A DNA stretch of 64,000 nucleotides from Pseudomonas frederiksbergensis. GTDB taxonomy: Bacteria; Pseudomonadota; Gammaproteobacteria; Pseudomonadales; Pseudomonadaceae. The notes beneath the pieces are model-generated. The model saw only the letters and a list, made by a program, of their open reading frames with translations, searched no databases and was not told the origin of the DNA. Position numbers and translations under genes: made by a program. The stretch lies in assembly GCF_035751725.1 (NCBI RefSeq), contig NZ_CP142104.1, forward strand, positions 5,518,001-5,582,000, in the 5' to 3' direction. This document shows positions 30,251 to 38,315 of the stretch, in pieces. Every line of letters starts with the position of its first letter. The first letter of the stretch is position 1.

Positions 30251-30339
30251 TGTGGGAGCGGGCTTGCTCGCGAAGACGGAACTCCAGGCGCATCAATGCC
30301 GAATGATGAACCGCTTTCGCGAGCAAGCCCGCTCCCACA
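30251..30339. repeat. Perfect REP inverted pair between ahcY and metF
   Basis: Two 23-base arms, starting TGTGGGAGCGGGCTTGCTCG at 30251 and ending GCAAGCCCGCTCCCACA at 30339, are exact reverse complements, separated by 43 bases. In RNA this gives a very stable hairpin inside the ahcY-metF transcript. Confidence 0.75.
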
Positions 30340-30386
30340 TTGTGTTGCGCACGGCTCCAAGCCTACGAGTTTCCAAGGATATGACC

Positions 30387-31232
30387 ATGTCCCAAGACCG
30401 TCGCTACAGCTTCGAGTTCTTCCCGACGAAGACCGATGCTGGGCATGAAAAGCTGATCGCCACTGCCCGCCAGTTGGCAAGCTACAACCCTGATTTTTTC
30501 TCCTGCACCTACGGCGCCGGCGGTTCGACCCGCGACCGCACGATGAACACCGTGTTGCAGCTCGAAAGCGAAGTCAAAGTCCCGGCCGCTCCGCATCTGT
30601 CTTGCGTGGGCGACAGCAAGGACGACCTGCGCAGCCTGCTGACCCAATACAAGGCTGCAGGAATCAAGCGCATCGTAGCCCTGCGCGGCGACTTGCCGTC
30701 GGGCATGGGCATGGCCAGCGGAGAGCTGCGCCACGCCAATGAACTGGTTGAATTCATTCGCGAAGAAACCGGCGAACACTTCCACATCGAAATCGCCGCC
30801 TATCCGGAGATGCATCCGCAGGCGCGCAATTTTGAAGATGACCTGCGCAATTTCGTTCGCAAGGCCAACGCCGGCGCCAACAGCGCCATCACCCAGTACT
30901 TCTTCAACGCCGACAGCTATTTCTATTTCGTCGAGCGGGTTCGCCAGATGGGCGTGGACATTCCTGTGGTGCCGGGAATCATGCCAATCACCAACTACAG
31001 CAAACTGGCGCGTTTCTCTGACGCCTGCGGCGCGGAAATCCCGCGCTGGATCCGCAAGCAACTGGAAGCCTACGGCGACGACACGGCCAGCATCCAGCGC
31101 TTCGGTGAAGAGGTCATCACGCAAATGTGTGAACGCTTGCTGCAGGGCGGCGCACCGGGGCTGCACTTCTATACCCTGAACCAGGCCGAGCCTAGCCTCG
31201 CGGTATGGAACAACCTCAAGCTGCCGCGTTGA
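30387..31232 (+). CDS. metF: 5,10-methylenetetrahydrofolate reductase
   Basis: 281 residues. It reduces methylene-THF to methyl-THF, the methyl donor for homocysteine remethylation. SFEFFPTKTDAGHEKL holds the catalytic Glu, CTYGAGGSTRDRT binds FAD, ALRGDLPSG and HIEIAAYPEMHPQA follow, and QYFFNADSYFYFVERVRQMGVDIPVVPGIMPI is the substrate/FAD side. The ATG at 30387 has AAGG at the proper distance; an ATG two codons earlier is too close. It completes the ahcY-metF unit begun at the riboswitch. Confidence 0.95.
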   Translation: MSQDRRYSFEFFPTKTDAGHEKLIATARQLASYNPDFFSCTYGAGGSTRDRTMNTVLQLESEVKVPAAPHLSCVGDSKDDLRSLLTQYKAAGIKRIVALRGDLPSGMGMASGELRHANELVEFIREETGEHFHIEIAAYPEMHPQARNFEDDLRNFVRKANAGANSAITQYFFNADSYFYFVERVRQMGVDIPVVPGIMPITNYSKLARFSDACGAEIPRWIRKQLEAYGDDTASIQRFGEEVITQMCERLLQGGAPGLHFYTLNQAEPSLAVWNNLKLPR

Positions 31233-31258
31233 GCCCAGCCTGATGTACGGTACACAAA

Positions 31259-31287
31259 GGCCCTGGGACAACCAGGGTCTTTTTTTG
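31259..31287 (+). terminator. Rho-independent terminator of metF
   Basis: GGCCCTGG pairs with CCAGGGTC around GACAA, followed by T7. Confidence 0.85.
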
Positions 31288-31368
31288 CGCCTGTGCAAAC
31301 CGAGCACACCCAGCCCGCGTGCCAGAGCGCTCTAGCTATTTGACAGGCTCTCGTCGTAACCTCCGGTC

Positions 31369-32145
31369 ATGCCTGTATTCGCCCAGCTGACGACAATCCT
31401 CCTTCTCTTGTGCCTGAGCTTCACTGCCCAGGCCGAGAAGTTGCGCATCGTCACTGAACCCTGGGCACCCTATGTCTACGAGGAAAACGGCAAGATCCTT
31501 GGCCTGGATTATGAAACCACGGCCATTGTCTTCAAGCGCCTGGGCATCGATGTGGAATGGCAACTGCTGCCGTGGAAACGCTGCCTGGCCATGCTTGAGC
31601 AGGGGCTGGCGGACGGCGCGCTGGACATCTTCCAGAGCGATGAGCGCGATGCCCTGCTGCTTTACCCCAGCGAACCGCTGTCGGACGTGGAGTTCGTCAT
31701 GTTCTACGCCAATGCCCGCCCCCATCCTTTTCGTACGCTCGATGACTTGGACGGCCTGACCATCGGCACTTCGCCCGGTTACCTGTATAGCCAGGCGTTC
31801 CGAGAGTCGACACGGTTCAAGCGCGAAACGGCCCCCACCCATGAAGCCAACTTCGGCAAACTGCAGCTGGGTCGGATCGACCTGCTCATCACCGATCGCC
31901 GGGTTGGCCGGCATGTGCTCAATGAGCTGCGACTCGGCGACCAGATCACCGAGAATCCAGTGGTCGTCAGCCGCCAGAGCCAATACCTGGCGGTACGGCG
32001 CAGGGCCGGCATGGATTTGCTCGTGCAACGCTTCGGCGCTGAACTCAAGCGTTTCAAGCATGAACCGGCCTATGCTGAATTGAGTGCACGTTATGGCGCC
32101 ATTCCGGTAGCCAAGGCGGCGGGGCAAGACGCGGCATCGCGCTGA
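31369..32145 (+). CDS. Periplasmic solute-binding protein, family 3
   Basis: 258 residues. The signal peptide ends at FTAQA, and the mature protein begins EKLRIVTEPWAPYVYEENGKILGLDYET. VEWQLLPWKRCLAMLEQGLADGALD and LTIGTSPGYLYSQAF fit amino-acid-type binding proteins. As with the protein at 3985-4722, no permease gene is adjacent. The two are only distantly alike. No good ribosome-binding site precedes the ATG, so the start is less certain. The ligand is unknown. Confidence 0.75.
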   Translation: MPVFAQLTTILLLLCLSFTAQAEKLRIVTEPWAPYVYEENGKILGLDYETTAIVFKRLGIDVEWQLLPWKRCLAMLEQGLADGALDIFQSDERDALLLYPSEPLSDVEFVMFYANARPHPFRTLDDLDGLTIGTSPGYLYSQAFRESTRFKRETAPTHEANFGKLQLGRIDLLITDRRVGRHVLNELRLGDQITENPVVVSRQSQYLAVRRRAGMDLLVQRFGAELKRFKHEPAYAELSARYGAIPVAKAAGQDAASR

Positions 32146-32189
32146 AATGCACCGTTGAGCAGCAGGAAAGCAGCGCAACACGATTGCTC

Positions 32190-32328
32190 TGTTATACTCC
32201 GGCCTTCCCGCCAGGCTCACGCCCGGACGCCCGGTCTTGCAAAAGGCATCCCGACACCGCTACAGCGCAGCTTCCAGCCCGCGCGAGCCCTGTCCGGACC
32301 TGTCTTCCAGACCCGGCAGGACCGGACG
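32190..32328 (+). promoter_or_regulatory. Extended -10 promoter and structured leader of rhlE
   Basis: TGTTATACT (32190-32198) is an extended -10 element without a good -35. The leader of about 200 bases contains TGTCCGGACCTG (32291-32302), which pairs with CAGGACCGGAC (32317-32327) with one mismatch, ending about 80 bases before the rhlE ATG. Confidence 0.4.
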
Positions 32329-32409
32329 GGATGAGGTCTCTGATCGACCGCATTCGCGCCAGGCAAGACTATCCCATTGGGCCAAGCCCTCACTAAAACA
32401 GGATTACTC

Positions 32410-34269
32410 ATGTCCTTTGCTTCCCTCGGTCTCTCCGAGGCTTTAGTTGGCGCCATCGAAGCCGCCGGCTACACCCAGCCTACCCCGGTGCAACAGCGGG
32501 CCATCCCCGCCGTGTTGCAAGGTCGCGACCTGATGGTCGCTGCACAGACAGGTACTGGCAAGACCGGCGGTTTCGCCCTTCCCATCCTGGAGCGGCTGTT
32601 CCCCAACGGTCATCCAGACAAATCCCAGCGCCACGGCCCGCGCCAACCGCGCGTACTGGTCCTGACCCCCACCCGCGAACTGGCCGCCCAGGTGCACGAG
32701 AGTTTCAAGGTCTACGCTCGCGACCTGAAGTTCGTCAGCGCCTGCATTTTCGGCGGTGTCGGCATGAACCCGCAGGTCCAGGCCATGGCGCGTGGCGTCG
32801 ATGTGCTGGTGGCCTGCCCCGGCCGTCTCCTGGACCTGGCCGGGCAAGGCAGTGTCGATCTGTCCCACGTGGAAATCCTCGTGCTGGACGAAGCTGACCG
32901 CATGCTCGACATGGGGTTTGTCCATGACGTGAAGAAAGTGCTGGCGCGCCTGCCGGCCAAGCGCCAGAACCTGCTGTTCTCGGCGACCTTCTCCAAGGAC
33001 ATTACCGACCTTGCCGGCAAGCTGTTGCACAACCCGGAACGTATCGAAGTCACCCCGCCGAACACCACGGTCGAGCGCATCGAGCAACGGGTTTTCCGCC
33101 TGCCGGCCAGCCACAAGCGTGCCCTGCTGGCGCATTTGATCACCACAGGCGCCTGGGAACAGGTCCTGGTGTTCACCCGCACCAAGCATGGCGCCAACCG
33201 CCTGGCTGAATACCTCGACAAACATGGCCTGCCAGCCGTGGCGATCCACGGCAACAAGAGCCAGAACGCCCGCACCAAGGCCCTGGCCGACTTCAAGGCT
33301 GGCGAAGTGCGCATCCTGGTCGCCACCGACATCGCCGCCCGAGGCCTGGATATCGACCAACTGCCCCATGTGGTCAACTTCGAGCTGCCGAACGTCGATG
33401 AAGACTACGTGCACCGTATCGGCCGTACCGGCCGGGCCGGTCGTTCGGGCGAAGCGATTTCCCTGGTCGCGCCGGACGAGGAAAAGCTGCTCAAGAGCAT
33501 CGAGCGCATGACCAAGCAGAAGATTCCCGACGGCGATCTGATGGGCTTCGATGCCAGCACGATCGAGGCCGAGAAGCCGGAAGTACGCGAGCGTCCGGAT
33601 GTGCGCAATCCGCGCAACCCACGCGGCCCGCGGGGCGATGGCCCGAATGGCGGCGGTGGCGGTCGCAAGGATAAAGGCAAGGACAAGGGCAAGGAAAAAT
33701 CGGCCACCAACGGTCGCGGCGAACGCCCGGCCCGCGAGCAGAAGCCTCGCGAAGGTACGCCGGCCCGCGAACAGCAGCGCCCTGCTCCTCGCGCCGCGGC
33801 GGATCGTGCCCCGGACGAGTTCCTCGACGACGATATCGATAACTTCGGCAACCGTGTCGACTATGTGCCACAGCAGAAACCGGCCCAGGGACGCGGTCGT
33901 CGTCCTGGCGCCCCGGCACAAGGCGCAGGTTCGGGCGCACCACGCGGTGGCCAGCCACAAGGGCGCCAGAACGGTCCGCGAAACAGCAACGGCTCGTCCA
34001 CCGGCACCCCGCCAGCCAAACGCAGTGGCCCGCGTAACGGCGCCCCACGTGACGGCCAGGCCCGCCGCGAAGAGTCCCGTCCTCGCCGCCAGGCCCGTGG
34101 TGATGACCAACCACGCCAGGAACCCGCCGTGCAGAACCCGCGTGGCAACCAGCCTAAAATCATCCACAAGGAATCGAAAACCGATCGTTTCCCGACGCCT
34201 GAACAGCTGGATCAATTGCCAAGCCGTCCCCGTGGCGAAAAACCGGCGTTGCTGACGCGCAATCGCTGA
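32410..34269 (+). CDS. rhlE: DEAD-box RNA helicase RhlE
   Basis: 619 residues. The helicase core (about 1-380) has all motifs: AQTGTGKT (I), PTRELA (Ia), [13 protein letters not shown] (II), SATF (III), RGLDID (V) and [11 protein letters not shown] (VI). The next 220 residues are a low-complexity tail rich in Arg, Gly, Pro, Asn and Gln ([19 protein letters not shown] and many RGG/PRN-like pieces), likely disordered and RNA-binding. It unwinds structured RNA in ribosome maturation and RNA decay. The ATG at 32410 is in a normal context. It is followed by a strong terminator. Confidence 0.93.
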   Translation: MSFASLGLSEALVGAIEAAGYTQPTPVQQRAIPAVLQGRDLMVAAQTGTGKTGGFALPILERLFPNGHPDKSQRHGPRQPRVLVLTPTRELAAQVHESFKVYARDLKFVSACIFGGVGMNPQVQAMARGVDVLVACPGRLLDLAGQGSVDLSHVEILVLDEADRMLDMGFVHDVKKVLARLPAKRQNLLFSATFSKDITDLAGKLLHNPERIEVTPPNTTVERIEQRVFRLPASHKRALLAHLITTGAWEQVLVFTRTKHGANRLAEYLDKHGLPAVAIHGNKSQNARTKALADFKAGEVRILVATDIAARGLDIDQLPHVVNFELPNVDEDYVHRIGRTGRAGRSGEAISLVAPDEEKLLKSIERMTKQKIPDGDLMGFDASTIEAEKPEVRERPDVRNPRNPRGPRGDGPNGGGGGRKDKGKDKGKEKSATNGRGERPAREQKPREGTPAREQQRPAPRAAADRAPDEFLDDDIDNFGNRVDYVPQQKPAQGRGRRPGAPAQGAGSGAPRGGQPQGRQNGPRNSNGSSTGTPPAKRSGPRNGAPRDGQARREESRPRRQARGDDQPRQEPAVQNPRGNQPKIIHKESKTDRFPTPEQLDQLPSRPRGEKPALLTRNR

Positions 34270-34283
34270 GTTTTTCCAAGTTG

Positions 34284-34323
34284 TAAAAAAACGCCCCTGG
34301 CCGCAAGACCAGGGGCGTTTTTT
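34284..34323. terminator. Bidirectional terminator between rhlE and yceI
   Basis: ACGCCCCTGG and CCAGGGGCGT form the stem, with A-run to the left and T6 to the right, serving both convergent genes. Confidence 0.9.
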
Positions 34324-34337
34324 GTCAGGCGCGAACG

Positions 34338-34919
34338 TTACTTCGCTTTGACGCCTTCAAATGTCACGTACAGCTCGACCACGTCGGACGCTGGGCCCAG
34401 GTCCTTCTGCTTGCCGAAGTCGGAACGCTTGATGGTGGTGGTGCCTTCGAAGCCGGCACGGTAGCCGCCCCACGGGTCCTTACCTTCGCCCAGGAAAGTC
34501 GCCTTGACCACGACCGGCTTGGTCACGCCCAGCAGGGTCAGGTCGCCGGTCACGTCGGCAGTGTTCTTACCGGTGGACTTGACGCTGGTGGACACGAAGG
34601 TGGCCTTGCCGAATTTGCTGGCGTCCAGGAAGTCAGCGCTGGCGATGTGCTTGTCGCGTTCGGCGTGGTTGGTAAACACGCTGGCGGTGTTGACGTTGAA
34701 TTCGATCTTGCTGTCTTCAGGCTTGGCGGCGTCAAAGCTGAACTTGCCGTCGATGTCCTTGAAAGTACCGGTGATGTAGCTATAGCCCAGGTGGCTGATC
34801 TTGAAATCAACGAAGGCGTGCTGGCCTTCCTTGTCGACCACATAGTCTGCAGCCATGGCCTGGCCGGCGGACAGCAGGGCAGAACCGATTGCCAGGGCGG
34901 CGAGCGTCTTTTTCAACAT
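34338..34919 (-). CDS. YceI-family periplasmic protein
   Basis: 193 residues. The signal peptide [20 protein letters not shown] ends at AMA. The lipocalin-like YceI barrel starts [30 protein letters not shown] and contains [31 protein letters not shown]. Family members bind isoprenoid lipids such as ubiquinone precursors. AAGGAATAG before the ATG at 34919 decides the start. It follows the cytochrome b561 gene by 32 bp, a common pairing that suggests a periplasmic quinone-linked redox role. Confidence 0.9.
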   Translation of the reverse strand: MLKKTLAALAIGSALLSAGQAMAADYVVDKEGQHAFVDFKISHLGYSYITGTFKDIDGKFSFDAAKPEDSKIEFNVNTASVFTNHAERDKHIASADFLDASKFGKATFVSTSVKSTGKNTADVTGDLTLLGVTKPVVVKATFLGEGKDPWGGYRAGFEGTTTIKRSDFGKQKDLGPASDVVELYVTFEGVKAK

Positions 34920-34951
34920 GCTTTCTATTCCTTTGGAGTCGAGGTTGAACA

Positions 34952-35503
34952 TCAGGCTTGGCGCCCCAGCATTCGCTTGAGGGTCGCGTCACGGTCGATA
35001 AAGTGATGCTTCAATGCTGCCAACGCATGAAGGCCGGAAAAAATTACCAGCGCCCATGCGAGATACAGGTGGATCTGGCCGGCGACGTCTGCCTGATCGG
35101 GCAGTCCAGACACCAGCGCGGGTACTTCAAACAGACCAAACACCGAGATCCCGACACCGTCTGCGGTGGAAATCAGGTAACCGGCGATCATCACGGCGAA
35201 CAGCCCGAGATACAGTGCGCTATGACCAAGCTTGGCGCCGACGCGAGTCAGGCGTCCGTAGGTTTCCAGTGTCGGCGGCGGCGGGCTGACGAAACGCCAG
35301 ATCACCCGCAGCACCATCACCGCCAACAACACCAGGCCGATGCTCTTGTGCAGCTCCGGCGCGTCTTTACGCCAAGTGCTGTAGTAATCCAGCCCGACCA
35401 TCCACAGGCCCAACGCAAACAACCCGTACACCGCGAGGGCAACGGCCCAGTGCGAAACGATGCTGACCCAGCCATAGCGAGAAGAAGAGTTGCGTAGCTG
35501 CAT
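34952..35503 (-). CDS. Cytochrome b561
   Basis: 183 residues, four membrane helices. The haem-ligand histidines are likely in [52 protein letters not shown] and the following KHHFID. It should pass electrons between quinones and periplasmic partners. AGGAT precedes the ATG. It is first in an operon with yceI. Confidence 0.9.
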   Translation of the reverse strand: MQLRNSSSRYGWVSIVSHWAVALAVYGLFALGLWMVGLDYYSTWRKDAPELHKSIGLVLLAVMVLRVIWRFVSPPPPTLETYGRLTRVGAKLGHSALYLGLFAVMIAGYLISTADGVGISVFGLFEVPALVSGLPDQADVAGQIHLYLAWALVIFSGLHALAALKHHFIDRDATLKRMLGRQA

Positions 35504-35747
35504 TGCTCATATCCTGTAAAAACTGTGACCAAGACTAGCGAGTTATCTATCGATTTAAAGCGGAAATTTTTGCTTTGAAATATCGAGAAATACGATGATC
35601 AGTCTGGGAGCTGTGCGTTAAGGAAAGATTAAAGCGATGAACTGCGTGATGGCGAGGCGGGTGCAGGAGGTCAGCTTGGGCTTGGAGGCCTCTTCGCGAG
35701 CAGGCTCGTTCTTGCCAAAGCCACTTATGGCCCACCGCCTCCTGGAG

Positions 35748-35894
35748 TCACTTGTTGATGCATTCAGCCCTATAAGGGTCTATGTCACATCTATAAACCA
35801 ATTGAGGATCGTGCTTTTTTAGCACCGTACGGCCATCAGCACAGCCACCGACACCAAATACTGCCAATAGCATTAAAGCCGCTATTAATTTCAT
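35748..35894 (-). CDS. Tiny lipoprotein, paralogue B
   Basis: 48 residues. MKLIAALMLLAVFGVGGC is a lipoprotein signal with lipobox VGGC, leaving about 31 mature residues. The end, KKHDPQLVYRCDIDPYRAEC, shares K-x-DPQ-x-x-Y-x-C-x-x-DPY-x-x-EC with the gene just upstream. GGAG six bases before the ATG supports translation. I do not recognise the family. The two extra cysteines may form a disulfide. Size and pairing suggest a cell-envelope role, which I cannot define. Confidence 0.6.
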   Translation of the reverse strand: MKLIAALMLLAVFGVGGCADGRTVLKKHDPQLVYRCDIDPYRAECINK

Positions 35895-35932
35895 ATCAAC
35901 TCCAGCTTCTACGAGGTTAAAGTTGCGAACTA

Positions 35933-36094
35933 TTAATTCACCGAACACTCAGGCTTGTAGGGATCGAACACGCACTTGTAATCCATTTGAGGGTCCCGCT
36001 TCGGAGTCACCGGAACCATCAGGGGATCATGGCCTTCGCCATAGACACACCCATACATGGAAACCAGTACGACCACACCCATCAGTATTTTCAT
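35933..36094 (-). CDS. Tiny lipoprotein, paralogue A
   Basis: 53 residues, found by reading the minus strand directly. MKILMGVVVLVSMYGC is a lipoprotein-like signal with a slightly unusual lipobox (MYGC). The C-terminal part KRDPQMDYKCVFDPYKPEC is homologous to paralogue B, 38 bp downstream. AGGAG seven bases before the ATG is a strong ribosome-binding site. The two genes are tandem duplicates in one transcription unit. No known domain is recognised. Confidence 0.6.
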   Translation of the reverse strand: MKILMGVVVLVSMYGCVYGEGHDPLMVPVTPKRDPQMDYKCVFDPYKPECSVN

Positions 36095-36263
36095 ACGTCG
36101 CTCCTGTTTTTCGAGGAGCCTAGACTTATGGCGGGGTGCGTTCTATCGCCTGCTTCCGGTTAACGGGTGGGAAGTTTCCGATATATCGTAAAGACGTGTA
36201 GGACGTCAGCGTTCGCTATACGACGCTGGGCGCTGGAAGACAGCGTCGGCGCGCCTGAATGTC

Positions 36264-36297
36264 GAAAAAAAAAGCGGCCCTTGGGCCGCGTTTTTTA
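36264..36297 (-). terminator. Terminator of the amine oxidase gene
   Basis: AGCGGCCC and GGGCCGC form a stem with a long A-run on the left (T-run for the minus strand) and T6 on the right. It lies just past the minus-strand oxidase stop. Confidence 0.8.
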
Positions 36298-36307
36298 TGC
36301 CTGAACG

Positions 36308-38068
36308 TTACTGAGCCTTGGTCTCAGTGGTCGTCGCCGGTTTGGCGACCGGCTTCTTGACCGGCTCGGCCTTCTTCACCGGGGCCTTGGCCGGGGATTT
36401 TTTGGCCGGTGCCTTGGCGGCCGGTTTTTTCGCCGCAGGCTTGGCCGCAGTTTTCTTGGCCGGCTCGACTTTCGCCGGGGCCGGCGCGGGTGGTGCTACC
36501 GGGGCCGGCGCTGGAGCAGGTGCCGGTGCGGGCGCTGGAGGCGGTGCTACCGGCTCGGGGGCCTTGGCCGGCTCGGGCTTCTTGTCGTCATCCGAGCCAC
36601 CGAACAGGTTGCTGAAGAAGTTGCCCTTCTTCGCTGCCACCGCGCCAGCAGCCGCCGCTGCGGCTGGGGCGACCTTCGGCGGTTCGAAGGATTTGCCAGC
36701 GGCCAGGTCTTCTACCTGGCTGGCGGCACGTTGGCCACTGCGCAGCGCGCCTTCCAAAGTGCCTGGATACATAGCGTCAGTGTGTTCACCGGCAAAGGCT
36801 ACGCGCTGCAATGGCTTTTCCCACAAACGCCAGTATTTGCTGATCTGGCCCGGACCAAACGCCAGGTAAGCGCCGCCCATGGACGGGTCGGTGCTGTAGC
36901 GCCGGATTTCATAACCGGTGAATGCGCCACGGGCCTGTGGATAAAACGCGTGCAGGCGAATCAGCACCTGGTCGACCATCTGCTTGTCGCCGAAGGCCTG
37001 CATCACCCGCGCGTTGTCGCCGGACAGGTTGATGACCACGTTGGCGCCGCCCTTCATGGCCGGCTCGATCCACATCATGCCCAGGCCGGTGTTGCTGTAG
37101 ATCTCACCCGACATGCGCGCCTTGCTGTCCCAGACCGGGGTCTTGAACTTGAGCATGATCTGGTCGCGCCAACCGTAGTTGGTGCCTTTGATCGCCCCCT
37201 GGTGCTGGGCATCCAGGGCCGGCGTCAGCTGGATCTTGTTCAGTGCGCGCAGCGGCACGGCGAGTACCACGTAGTCAGCCTGGTAACCGACGCTGCCGAC
37301 CTTGACGGTGACGCCGTCCTTGTCCTGGGAAATGGCCGAGACCGGTGAACCGGTCTTGATGGTCTTCAGTTGCTTGACGAACGCCTGGGCCAATACCGGG
37401 CTGCCACCCAGCAGGCGCGAGGCGCGCCGGTCACGGTCGGACACGCCGCGATAGACGCGGTTCTGCTGGGCAAAATACAGCAGCGACAGGCGCGAAGGCT
37501 CGTCATAGCGCGTGCGTATTTCCTGATTGACCAATTGCCGCGCGGTGGCGGGCAATTGCAAACGGTCGAGCCAGTTGGACACAGTGATCTGGTCGAGGGC
37601 GTGCAGCGTGTTGGTGGCCGCCGGGTTCAGCGGATCGTCGATGGACCGCGCCAGCTCATCCAGGGTGGTTTCATAGCGCTTGAGCGCTTCGGCTGTGGCG
37701 GGCTGTTTGGTCGCCAGGTCGGCGGCGGTGAAATAAGTGCCGTCGATCAGGTAGCTGGGAGTCCGCACGAATTCCGGTGCCGGCGTGGTGCCCAGCTTGA
37801 AGGTGGAAACGTACTTGTTCAGCACGGGCTGGGTCTTTTCGTTGCCGATCCACTCGCTGGTGGCCATGCCCGACCGGCCACCCAGGCTCGGCTTGGCTTC
37901 CAGCAGGGTCACGGCCCAGCCCTTGTTCTGCAGCTCGTAGGCCGCCGTCAGCCCGGCCAACCCACCGCCGATGACGATGGCCGTCGGTTGTTTGTCCTTG
38001 GCCAGCGCCGAAACGCTGAACAGCCCTATCATCACCAGCGCACAGGCGCGCAGCCAACCAGCAGACAT
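36308..38068 (-). CDS. FAD-dependent amine oxidase with Lys/Ala/Pro-rich C-terminal tail
   Basis: 586 residues. A signal peptide (WLRACALVMIGLFSVSALA) precedes the FAD motif AIVIGGGLAGLTAAYEL, GWAVTLLEAKPSLGGRSG, and a C-terminal VAFAGEHTDAMYPGTLEGALRSGQRAA typical of flavin monoamine oxidases. From about residue 476 the sequence changes to a low-complexity tail: a short linker, runs of Pro-Ala, then many AAKKPAAK-type repeats resembling histone H1 or AlgP. The oxidase should be exported; the substrate is unknown. GGAG precedes the ATG. It diverges from bioA. Confidence 0.85.
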   Translation of the reverse strand: MSAGWLRACALVMIGLFSVSALAKDKQPTAIVIGGGLAGLTAAYELQNKGWAVTLLEAKPSLGGRSGMATSEWIGNEKTQPVLNKYVSTFKLGTTPAPEFVRTPSYLIDGTYFTAADLATKQPATAEALKRYETTLDELARSIDDPLNPAATNTLHALDQITVSNWLDRLQLPATARQLVNQEIRTRYDEPSRLSLLYFAQQNRVYRGVSDRDRRASRLLGGSPVLAQAFVKQLKTIKTGSPVSAISQDKDGVTVKVGSVGYQADYVVLAVPLRALNKIQLTPALDAQHQGAIKGTNYGWRDQIMLKFKTPVWDSKARMSGEIYSNTGLGMMWIEPAMKGGANVVINLSGDNARVMQAFGDKQMVDQVLIRLHAFYPQARGAFTGYEIRRYSTDPSMGGAYLAFGPGQISKYWRLWEKPLQRVAFAGEHTDAMYPGTLEGALRSGQRAASQVEDLAAGKSFEPPKVAPAAAAAAGAVAAKKGNFFSNLFGGSDDDKKPEPAKAPEPVAPPPAPAPAPAPAPAPVAPPAPAPAKVEPAKKTAAKPAAKKPAAKAPAKKSPAKAPVKKAEPVKKPVAKPATTTETKAQ

Positions 38069-38105
38069 TCAACGAACTCCGGATTAAAACGTAGGAAATT
38101 TCAGC

Positions 38106-38147
38106 TTTCGAGCCAGTCGGCTCTCGGTTTTTCGAGCCAGTCGGCTC
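38106..38147. repeat. 18-bp tandem direct repeat
   Basis: TTTCGAGCCAGTCGGCTC occurs twice, at 38106-38123 and 38130-38147, a 24-base period, in the divergent region between the amine oxidase gene and bioA. Each copy also contains the short dyad GAGCC...GGCTC. Confidence 0.75.
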
Positions 38148-38315
38148 CGGGAACGGCGAAGAATACGTCAGCCATCAAAGCGCCGCCAGCGACGTCTATC
38201 GCCTTGTCCATAGTAGCCGGAACGACACAATGGGTTGTCCCCACGTCCGCCATTGCATAGGCTTGCGCGATTGTTTTGCCCGCGCCCGCCGCGAGCTGCC
38301 TCGAGGAGACTGTAC

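Noticed and set aside
32443..34215. 590-codon minus-strand open frame opposite rhlE
   Set aside because: Shadow of the helicase gene; composition is low-complexity Ala/Gly/Arg without motifs.
36318..36869. Gly/Ala-rich plus-strand frame resembling a repetitive protein
   Set aside because: It is the reverse complement of the Lys/Ala/Pro tail of the amine oxidase.
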